25,009 nt of DNA from Zygnema cylindricum. Its lineage: Eukaryota > Streptophyta > Zygnematophyceae > Zygnematales > Zygnemataceae. Shown piece by piece: positions 1 to 6,785 of the stretch (position 1 is its first letter; each line of letters starts with the position of its first letter). The stretch covers positions 378,089-403,097 of the forward strand of contig JBBHKE010002644.1 in the NCBI GenBank assembly GCA_037447655.1. The letters are read 5' to 3'. Below the pieces are notes generated by a model. That model was not told where the DNA came from. It was given only the letters and a program-made list of their open reading frames with translations, and ran no database searches. The translations under genes were made by a program, and so were the position numbers.

Positions 1-765
1 TGTATATACAGCGCTTGCCATCCCAGGCCAAAACAATCTACTTTGCAACCGACTAAGAGTTTTATCGCGACATATATGTCCTAAATGCTCATGAGCTTCC
101 CGTAAAATTTGTTTTCTTAAGTCTCCGACTTTAGGAATGCATAATCTATCCCCAATTTGCAAATACAGTAAACCATCCTCTAGTCTAAAGTTTTTGACAT
201 GCCTCTCATTCAATGGGTCAGAATTCCCTCCCAAAATATTCTTGCAAATCACAACAAAATAAGGATCTTTATCATAACCATTTCTAACAGCATCTAAAAA
301 CAATTCATCCCGAACTATCACACTTATTTCAAAACATCTACTTAAAGGATCTGCAACTACATTTGTCTTTCCAAGAATATGTTTGATATAAAATTTGAAA
401 TATGCCAATTTCTGCATCCACCTAACCTGTTTGCCAGTCATAATTTGTGCATCATCTAATGTTTGTAGATAGAAGAGTGCTTTATTATCACACTGAACTG
501 TAAATTCTTTATTATGCAAATAACAACGCCATTTCACCAATGCATAAACAATTGGAAGTAACTCTTTTTCTTGTGTTGGATAGTTCTTTTCAGCATCATT
601 GAATTTCCTGGACTCAAAAGCAATAGGATGAAATTGTTTGCCGACTATTTTACTTATGACTGCACGTAGACCTTTATCAGATGAATTCGTAGTGATCGGA
701 TCTTCAAATTCTCCAGCAGGATCAAGATACACCAGTGTAAGAGCAGAGGTCAACTTCCCTTTTAG
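1..765 (-). pseudogene. Ty3/gypsy pol, RNase H and integrase N-terminal part (element G)
   Basis: Reading the minus strand gives a nearly continuous gypsy pol segment. From right to left it holds RNase H (…ITTNSSDKGLRAVISK…, then FESRKFNDAEKNYPTQEKEL and VQCDNKAL) followed by the integrase zinc region (EAHEHLGHICRDKTLSRL, then FWPGM). These would degrade the RNA of the RNA-DNA hybrid and insert the cDNA. The first catalytic Asp of RNase H, normally in a TDAS-like motif, is Asn here (TTNSS), so this copy is probably dead. The integrase core lies beyond position 1, outside the window. The family call rests on motif order RT-RNase H-integrase, which is Ty3/gypsy and not Ty1/copia. Confidence 0.88.
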
Positions 766-1600
766 TTACTCGAAAGCTCTCTCCTGATCGGCTCCCCACA
801 CACACGTCACTTTCTCTCGAAGTAAATGTGTCAATGGTGCGGCGATCATACTAAAATTTTTGATAAATTTATTGTAATAAGTGGCCAATCCTAAAAATGA
901 TCTAACTTTTGTGACATTAGTGGGTTGTTTCCAACCTTGGATTACATTAATTTTGGATAGATCTATTTTAACACCGTCCCCACTAACTATACGTCCCAAA
1001 AATAATTGTTTACTTTTAAGAAAACTGGATTTTGACAATTTTTTGTATAGTTTTCTTTCTCTTAACCTTACCAACACTTTCTTTAAATGAATAACATGTT
1101 GTTTTTTAAATTTTGCTGTAAATTAGAATATCATCAATAAACACTTGAACAATCTTATCTATATAATGTGAAAATGTTTGGTTCATTTATCTTTGATAAG
1201 TAGGCGGTGCATTCGTCAAACCAAATGGCATCACTATCCATTCAAAATGACCGACTCTACTTCTAAAAGCAGTTTACATCTTCGGTTCTAATTGGCGACT
1301 CTACTTCTAAAAGCAGTTTACATCTTCGGTTCTAATTGGCGTCTGAATAAAGCCACTACGCAGATCAATTAAAAAGCATAATTTAGCACCTTTCAAACGA
1401 TCTATCAAATCAAAAATTAAAGGTAACAGATACTTATCCTTCACCGTAATCTTGTTCAGACTACGATAGTCGACACACATTCTCAACGTTCCGTCTTTCT
1501 TTTTGAAGAAAGAGAACTGGTGCTCCGTAGAGTGATTTGTTGGGCTGAATATGTCCTTTCTCCAGAAGCTCGTTGATCTATTTCTTTAATTCCTCTTGCT
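766..1600 (-). pseudogene. Ty3/gypsy reverse transcriptase, broken (element G)
   Basis: The minus strand encodes the gypsy reverse transcriptase, which copies element RNA to cDNA. Visible pieces are [15 protein letters not shown] near 1320-1370, MPFGLTNAP near 1210-1235, the catalytic FIDDILIYS box (Asp pair near 1130-1141), and the connection domain (LGRIVSGDGVKIDLSK, then VRSFLGLATYYNKFIKNFS) at 766-1077. The frame is broken by a 44-bp exact tandem duplication at 1253-1340, which is not a multiple of three, and by further frameshifts between 1080 and 1600. The region 1440-1600 carries the N-terminal RT part (CVDYRSLNK-like) in decayed form. Confidence 0.85.
1253..1340. repeat. 44-bp exact tandem duplication
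   Basis: Two identical head-to-tail copies of a 44-bp unit (1253-1296 and 1297-1340) lie inside the gypsy RT. The unit starts gactctacttc and ends ttctaattggc. The exact identity suggests a recent event, such as replication slippage, in an otherwise old element. It shifts the RT frame. Confidence 0.95.
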
Positions 1601-2242
1601 CAAAGAAACTATGCTTATAAATTCATGTGACATGAGGATTACATCCAAGTTCAAGGTAAATAACATGTTCCACATCTCGGGTCTGGCCTTCCTAAGGGTA
1701 GATCACTTGGGAAAACATCTTGAAATTCAAAAATCAAATCTCTTACAACACCATCAGATGTATTTATGTCAGTTACAAAATCTGATTTCTATTTTTCAAG
1801 ATTTTTAGTTGTGTCTAATTTAGGAACTGCATCAATGTAAGTGTTTACTCCCCCCCTTTCATCAGTAACTGCCTCAATTACTAATAACAAGAAAGCATGA
1901 TTTGTTTTATCTTTTAAATGCTTTTTAAATTGTATAGCATAAATGAAACCTTCCACTCCCAATTTGGTTCTGTTATTTATATGATTCCTATACAACTTCT
2001 TTGAAGGTAATGCTTGCAAAACCTTCCAGCCATTCTCGGACTTCACTCTCAAGGTGTTAGTGTTGTTATAATAACAAGAAAGCATGATTTGTTTTATCTT
2101 TTAAATGCTTTTTAAATTGTTTAGCATAAATGAAACCTCCCACTCCCATTTTTGTTATGTTATTTATATGATTCTTATGCAACTTCTTCGAACAAAATGC
2201 TGGCAAAACCTTCCAACCATTCTCATACTTCACTCTCAAGGT
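1601..2242 (-). pseudogene. Ty3/gypsy protease-RT linker (element G)
   Basis: This stretch joins the protease, now displaced to about 21.6-21.9 kb, to the RT at 766-1600. The minus strand gives an open segment at 1789-2085 (TLRVKSENGWKVLQALPSKK … FLLLVIEAVTDERGG) without catalytic motifs. It resembles the spacer between protease and RT in plant-type gypsy elements. Part of it (1882-2068) is duplicated in tandem, so the coding sequence appears twice and the second copy is out of use. The assignment rests on its place: the same reading sense as RT, directly upstream of it, and continuous with the protease once the nested insertion is removed. Confidence 0.65.
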
Positions 2243-2254
2243 GTTAGTATTGTT
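1882..2254. repeat. 187-bp tandem duplication at the edge of element A
   Basis: The segment starting taataacaagaaagc at 1882 is repeated at 2069, a period of 187 bp, with roughly 10 percent mismatches by eye. The first copy ends gttag-tgttgtt and the second gttag-tattgttc. The bases after gttag in both copies look like the terminal bases of the element A LTR. The duplication therefore seems to have happened after A inserted and to have carried along the target duplication plus about 7 bp of LTR end. Confidence 0.85.
2243..2247. repeat. Target-site duplication of element A, left copy
   Basis: gttag lies directly before the left LTR of A. The partner at 21565-21569 reads gtttg, one mismatch in five. 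Five bases is the usual duplication length for copia integrases. Confidence 0.6.
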
Positions 2255-2848
2255 CTACAACCACCGTTGTAGCAGGAGGACCAGCAGTAGTAGTGGTAGA
2301 AGACATGGAAAACAATAGAAGCCTTCAAACACCTACCCAAAAGCCAACTTTCAGCTTACACAAAATATGACTCAAAAGGCCAATATTTCTCAAATTTCTC
2401 ACACTAATACACAATACATTAAACTGACAATTCCGAAAATTGCAGACCAAATGACATAGGAAACCATAAGATATGATAACTGGAATTTTCCCAAAAACTG
2501 CCCTTAGAAAATCATATTCCCAAAACTGGATACTACAAAATTGGCTAAGTCCTAAGTTATATACTCACAGTGTGTATCTACTGGTCTACACTAATTTGGG
2601 TAACTGTTACTGCGGTTATTACCCTGACTAACGACAAAGTATCCTACCTGTACGTTACTGTACAGTAGTACCTCAAAAACCCTAATTACTATTTTCCAAA
2701 AACCTAATTAATAGAACACTATTTTTATTACACTAAACTACAAAACAATGTTTATTCAAATATTTTCAGATAGCTAACCGTACACAAAACGTTCCAGATG
2801 CTTAGTCAGCGGTAATCGCTAAAGTCCAGCCGACTGTGGTCGTGTAGT

Positions 2849-2870
2849 ACGAAGCACATGAGTGCTTCGT
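2849..2870. repeat. Perfect 9-bp hairpin in LTR of A
   Basis: acgaagcac and gtgcttcgt pair perfectly around a 4-base loop (atga). The other LTR has the same stem at 21165-21186 with a changed loop (aaga), so the stem has held while the loop drifted. Confidence 0.8.
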
Positions 2871-2872
2871 CA

Positions 2873-2941
2873 CTTGTGGTCCCTCGTGAATCACACTTGT
2901 GGTCCCTGGTGAATCACGCTTGTGGTCCTAGGTGAATTGCT
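2873..2941. repeat. Three 23-bp tandem units in LTR of A
   Basis: Units starting cttgtggtcc at 2873, 2896 and 2919 each end near gtgaatcac. The right LTR keeps three units at about 21189-21255. Short tandem units in an LTR often hold enhancer sites; that role is inference here. Confidence 0.75.
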
Positions 2942-3256
2942 TCCGTTGGAACAAATTCAATCGACGATGGTACCGTCGAACCGTACCATATATTTCCGGA
3001 ATACCTAGTTCAGATTCATTTCGTCCGATCATGTGAATCCAATCGTCAACTCCGTGACGCGTGTGGTTGACTGTCGGCGCCACTCCGTAAAACGTGCATA
3101 CGTTCTCTTGACGACACTTGTCCCAAGTACAATATACTCTATTGTACTTCTGCCACTGTAACACTAATTAGGGTAAATATTACAGCAGACTACTTAGAAA
3201 ATATTCTAAGTTATTTTAGCCCTATCTACTGATATACAGATTTCTAAATTACAACG

Positions 3257-3267
3257 CTCCCCTAAAT
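3257..3267 (-). promoter_or_regulatory. Polypurine tract of element A
   Basis: On the minus strand ATTTAGGGGAG directly precedes the 3' LTR. This is where plus-strand cDNA priming would start. It follows the pol stop codon (3280-3282) by 12 bases. Confidence 0.75.
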
Positions 3268-3279
3268 CTTTAGACTCAG

Positions 3280-4288
3280 TTACTCACTTAGTCCAATAAC
3301 ATCTTTGCAAAACCGTAACTTAGAAGCAGAAAGGGCTTTTGTTAACATGTCAGGCACCATCTTCTCGTATTGTAAAAAACACAATTTAACGACTTTTGCA
3401 AGTACTTTTTCTCTAACAAAGGGAAGTCTAACATCCATGTGTTTGCTCTTAAAGTGATGGCTAGGGTTAGAGGCAACTGTAATGGCTGCATGGTTGTCAC
3501 ACCAGATAGCCTAAGGACCAGTTTGCATATACCTAAGTTCTTGTAAAATGGACTTGACCCATAAAAGCTCTTTAAGGGCGTTAGCTGCTGCCATATATTC
3601 TGACTCCATTGTGGATAAAGCTATAACCTTCTGTAATTTGCTACTCCAACAGCAAGTTCCATTTCCAATCTTTAAAATAAAGTTGGTTGCAGATTTCTAG
3701 CTTAGCATGTCTTCATAGCTAGCATCGCTCCACGTCTGTATTTTCACCTCTCATCCGAGTAAAAGCTTAAGATTTCGAGTATCTGCAAGATATCTCAGCA
3801 ACCTTTTTTGATGCTTCCTAGTCTGTCTTTTAAGGATTTTGCAAACTTCTACTTAAGACTCCCACAGGTGCTGCAATGTCGGGTCTCGTACAATTGACAA
3901 AACATATAAGACTTCCGACTACTAGTCTATATGGCTTTGAAGCCCTAAACTCTTCCTCCCTTGTCTCTAGACTCTCACAAACCATTATGCCTGAGTCTGA
4001 ATCAATTCCTTCCATTTTTTGCCTGAATTCCTTGGGAGTTACAAATCCCTTTACATCTTTCATTTCAAAATTTTCCACCATTCTACCTATTGCTTCTTTC
4101 TAAGTCAACATAATCAATCTTTTGTTTTTGTCTCTTTCTACCTGTATTCCTAAAATATATTTGGCCTCTCCGAGGTTTTTCATCTCGAACCTAGACCTTA
4201 AAGCCGCTTTAATGAGGTTTATTTCATCCATTGACTTGCTTATTAATAACAAGTCATCCACATATACAGCAATGTATAGTATCCCATC
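3280..4288 (-). pseudogene. Copia pol of A: end of RT, and RNase H
   Basis: The minus strand encodes ILYIAVYVDDLLLISKSMDE (RT catalytic YVDD near 4240-4270), then LGEAKYILGIQVERDK, then NCTRPDIAAPVGVLSRSLQ. RNase H follows: WSDASYED near 3700-3735, STMESEYMAAANALKELLW near 3560-3620, WCDNHAAITVASNPSHHFKSKHMDVRL near 3440-3515. It ends at a natural stop at 3280-3282. Frameshifts near 3660-3830 and stray stops break it. The RT is cut at 4288, where D landed; the missing N-terminal half resumes at 17444, so this is one gene in two pieces 13 kb apart. Confidence 0.9.
4284..4288. repeat. Target-site duplication of solo LTR D, left copy
   Basis: ccatc just before the tgaaacac LTR end; the identical ccatc is at 17439-17443. 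On the minus strand it is GATGG, coding for the D-G of the RT segment E-D-G before the YVDD box, so the coding frame is continuous across the removed insertion. Confidence 0.85.
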
Positions 4289-4550
4289 TGAAACACTGTG
4301 TGCTCCATTGCCCACAGAAATCGCAGATCCAAAAGAAGCTAATCTAGATAGTGCCGAATCCAAGTTGATATAAACCCAAATGATTGACCCCTTGACAATC
4401 AATACACCATTAAAGCTTCACCCTTGTGAAATAAGACTTTCTGTGTGCTCAATTTCACCACAAAATGCAAAGTTAGAATATGAGTTTTGGACACATTCGC
4501 CCACTTTGACTTTCCCTTAGAAATGCAGCCACCCTGCAATTTTCTAAGTC
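4289..4550 (-). repeat. Solo LTR D, 3' part
   Basis: Begins on the plus strand with tgaaacactgtg, matching the LTR end of element C (tgaaactctgag). Further resemblances to C are cacccttgtgaaataagact and gccaccctg. With 17079-17438 it makes a single LTR with no internal region between, bounded by ccatc. About 0.4-0.5 kb of its middle is missing compared with the LTR of C. The open frames seen here on both strands are by-products. Confidence 0.75.
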
Positions 4551-5255
4551 ATAGATTTAGGAAGGAGCAAATCCATTTAACTAAAACTGTGTACGGCGTA
4601 TATGGATACAGTTTTATAAATGTACCAATTCAAAACGGATACCACGCATTTTGTTTCGACAACGAAACAAATATCGCGCAAGTATTTATTACGGCCAAGA
4701 TTGCGTCTCGCTGCAAATCCAACGGCGCACATCATCGCCTAAATCTCGGAGTAGTCACTTTGGCTTTTAGTGACGTGGCATGACCTGGAGCCACGTGGAG
4801 AGATGACATTCGGTCATAGGAATTCCGAGGAATGTACGGACGAGTAAAAAGGAGACACGCGTCCGCTTAATAGTCCTGTCGTACATAGGCCGTACAAAAG
4901 GTACATCGGCAGTAGTACTTTTTTGGTACGGTACAGTAATCTGATTGGTCCGTACTTCAGTAGATAGAAGTTATTAGAGGAAATCAAAACTTAGAAAATT
5001 TTGGTAGGTTGTCACCTCTCCCTTTGAGAGTTTGTACAAATTAGCATTTTTACTGCCTCATAACTTATCGGCTGGGCGGCCGTTTTCAGTGATTCTTTTT
5101 GCTACGGACTCAAGGGAGTCTAAGCTGCACAAAGGTGCAGTCAAATTGTATGTGTGACTTTTTGGGCAGCAGTGGATGTGGGTTAAAGTGGGCTAGTTAA
5201 ACAACTATCTAAAGGCTTCCAGTATTCTGTAGTCCAATGGAGGACACAGAGTTCA
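4551..5255 (+). repeat. 5' LTR of element B, 5'-truncated
   Basis: Matches 16373-17078 over its whole length. The first 320 bp of the LTR (16053-16372 in the other copy) is missing, and D sequence abuts directly at atagattt. The lost part holds the candidate TATA box, the ATGGC block and the tRNA-like block, so this LTR could not drive transcription. It contains the conserved hairpin at 4645-4679. Confidence 0.88.
4645..4679. repeat. Conserved TTTGTTTC/GAAACAAA hairpin, LTR of B
   Basis: ttttgtttcg-acaa-cgaaacaaa flanked by gc-rich ends (cgca, cgcg). The counterpart in the 3' LTR is at 16467-16501, and C has the same hairpin at 6307-6341 and 11708-11742 with a different loop. Confidence 0.75.
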
Positions 5256-5718
5256 AAGTTATGGGCCACCCTCTAGGGTGCCCACTTTCAATGGATCTGG
5301 GTTCATCTATTGGGAAGCCAAGATGATGGGAGATTTGTGTGAAAAACGATACTGGGGTATCGTCAGTGGACAAGTGAAACGTCCACCTTCGGGAACTCCG
5401 CCAGGATTTGGAGGAGTAAGGTTTTCTGCAGCAGCGACTGCTTCCGCGGAGGAGGCAGATGATGGGGACAGCAGTGTGTCCGAAAAGAGGAAAGGGAAGG
5501 AGACACCCCTTACCCCTATTGCCATGGCACCACGAGCGGCGGCCGTGAAGACTGTGGAGAACGATGTTCAAATGTGGGAAGACATAAACTTGGCTGCCAA
5601 GAACTTCATTCTAAGGCATCTCACTCAAGCATTGGCCACCTCTCACCTTAATATTTACAAGGCCGAGGAATTGTGGGAAAGTTTGGTGGAGATCTATAGA
5701 GCTGGTACCATTCAGGAG
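5237..5718 (+). pseudogene. Gag of element B, N-terminal part
   Basis: Gag forms the virus-like particle that packages element RNA. The frame can start at an ATG inside the LTR (5237) or at the ATG in the primer site (5261). A single missing C in the primer site breaks the frame, which resumes at 5278 as PTFNGSGFIYWEAKMMGDL … NFILRHLTQALATSHLN … YRAGTIQ. Similarity to the gag of C is high throughout (FIYWE, EKRYWGIVSGQ, ILRHLTQ). A variable acidic linker rich in A, E and D lies in the middle. The gene stops at 5718 where C inserted and continues at 12179. Confidence 0.85.
5258..5267 (+). promoter_or_regulatory. Primer-binding site of B (half-tRNA iMet type)
   Basis: gttatgggcc starts 2 bases after the LTR. 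It is complementary to the anticodon loop and stem of eukaryotic initiator tRNA-Met (…GGGCCCAUAACCC…), not to its 3' end. Drosophila copia is known to prime from a cleaved initiator tRNA in this way. B has lost one C relative to C (gggccacc against gggcccacc), which also shifts the gag frame. Confidence 0.7.
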
Positions 5719-5723
5719 CTCCA
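5719..5723. repeat. Target-site duplication of element C, left copy
   Basis: ctcca directly before the LTR start tgaaactctg. The identical ctcca follows the right LTR at 12174-12178. It lies within gag codons of B. Confidence 0.93.
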
Positions 5724-6306
5724 TGAAACTCTGAGACCTCCATAAGTCCTCAGAGTGGACAGCTTCCAAGAAGCCTCTAGGATAATCCTGACCCCTTTGT
5801 GTTTAAGCAAAAATAACTGCCACCCTGGCAGACAAAAACTCTAACCAACTTCACCCCTGTGAAGACAAGACTCATCGAGTCGATAGCAAAAAGAATCTCT
5901 GAATTTGCTCCCCTGAGCAGTAAGTTATGGAGGGTCAAAGTTGACCTTTTGTACAGAAGCTCTCTGGGAGAGAGGGTCCTATCTTCTAATTTTTCTAAGT
6001 CCTATCTCTCTCACAGACTCTATCTACTGATGTACGGAACCAATCAGAATTGAGTTCCGTACGCAAAAGTACAGCTGCCGGTGTACTTTATGTACGGACA
6101 TTGTACGACGTGGCCAAAATGTCGACACATGTCAAATCCGGATTCGGTGCCATAATCTCCGGAGTTTCCACAATCCAACGGAATTTTGCCACGCGTCATC
6201 CGATGTGGCGATGGCCACAAACCGCCGAAATCTTCCTGCGCGATCTCGGCGCTAATCCCGGCCGTCCGATTAAATTCGGCTTTAATCGTAGCCGTAATAA
6301 ATACAT

Positions 6307-6341
6307 GCGCGGTATTTGTTTCATCTACGAAACAAATGCGC
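6307..6341. repeat. Conserved hairpin in LTR of C (left copy)
   Basis: gcgcggt-atttgtttc-atctac-gaaacaaat-gcgc: 9 perfect pairs around a 6-base loop, plus GC-rich flanks. The right copy is at 11708-11742. Confidence 0.8.
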
Positions 6342-6483
6342 GGTACTGATTTATGTCCGTACCGTAAGTCGTACATTACATATTACTGGATCTATGTATC
6401 CCGTAATTAATTCTAGTTAAATGGTTTATCGCTTGTATACATATATAAATAATTATCAAACTATATGCTAAGTAACACTACCG

Positions 6484-6562
6484 CTAGATGAAACGGCTAA
6501 GGCTACCGGCTACTTCGTGTCTGCCGGCCGGCAGGTACAAGGATCAAATCCTGCCGCCGGCA
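6484..6562 (+). other. tRNA-like block in LTR of C, antisense (left copy)
   Basis: On the plus strand, antisense to the element, ctagatgaaacggctaaggct resembles a tRNA D-arm or A box. It is followed by a hairpin whose centre, ggatcaaatcc, is close to the Pol III B-box consensus (GGTTCGANTCC, 9 of 11). The outer stem tgccggc/gccggca closes the hairpin at 6522-6562. The same layout recurs in B (16256-16338, minus) and D (17169-17252, plus). Confidence 0.5.
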
Positions 6563-6628
6563 CACACCTTTTAATTAAATATATAAACCCTAATATAAAA
6601 TTCCCGTAAACCTCAGGATAGCCAAGGT

Positions 6629-6638
6629 AGCCATGGCT
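6629..6638 (-). promoter_or_regulatory. Conserved AGCCATGGCT, possible upstream start codon (C)
   Basis: A palindrome with an ATG in a strong Kozak context, about 137 bp from the LTR start. B and D keep CCATGGCT at 150 and 125 bp. If it lies in the leader RNA it would open a short upstream frame (about 15 codons in C). Confidence 0.4.
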
Positions 6639-6771
6639 CTAGCTTCCTCTCCAATTTCTCAGTGACTGCGACAAGTTTGAGAGTTGGAGAGAGAAGTTAG
6701 AGATAGACTGCCTCGACTTCTATATTTCTTTTCAGACCTAGAAAATACTAATAAAACCATTAGTTTCTACA

Positions 6772-6785
6772 CTCCCCTTATTTTC
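6772..6785 (-). promoter_or_regulatory. Polypurine tract of element C
   Basis: On the minus strand GAAAATAAGGGGAG ends exactly where the 3' LTR begins. It overlaps the last base of the pol stop codon (6785-6787). B has nearly the same tract. Confidence 0.85.

Larger units (their letters stand above)
2248..3256 (-). repeat. 3' LTR of element A
   Basis: Aligns end to end with 20563-21564. On the minus strand it begins CGTTGTAATTTAG (the other copy has TGTTG) and ends GTTGTAGAACAATA. Near its centre are a perfect 9-bp hairpin (2849-2870) and three 23-bp tandem units (2873-2941). The short open frame at 2928-3164 is within the LTR and has no protein features. Confidence 0.88.
5724..6771 (-). repeat. 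3' LTR of element C
   Basis: Near-identical to 11124-12173. It contains the conserved hairpin (6307-6341), the antisense tRNA-like block (6484-6562) and the palindrome agccatggct (6629-6638). Frames of 110 aa (minus) and 99 aa (plus) across 6044-6376 recur in the other LTR because the LTRs are copies; I do not call them genes. Confidence 0.95.

Noticed and set aside
1596-1808. 70-residue plus-strand frame
   Set aside because: It is the antisense of the gypsy pol, which has recognisable motifs on the other strand.
2873-2941. CRISPR-like repeat
   Set aside because: Units are adjacent with no spacers and lie in a retrotransposon LTR.
4487-4783. 98-residue plus frame spanning the D/B junction
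   Set aside because: It crosses two different LTRs joined by a deletion, so it cannot be an evolved gene.
5281-5745. 155-residue plus frame as one complete gene
   Set aside because: Its last residues (ELHETLRPP) come from the LTR of C; the real gag of B breaks at 5718 and continues at 12179.
6044-6376. 110-residue frame in the LTR of C, repeated at 11445-11777, with a partly similar 98-residue frame in B
   Set aside because: Recurrence comes from LTR duplication. Where B and C align, changes are mostly amino-acid-changing and similarity stops after about 20 residues, so nucleotide and not protein constraint is the better reading.
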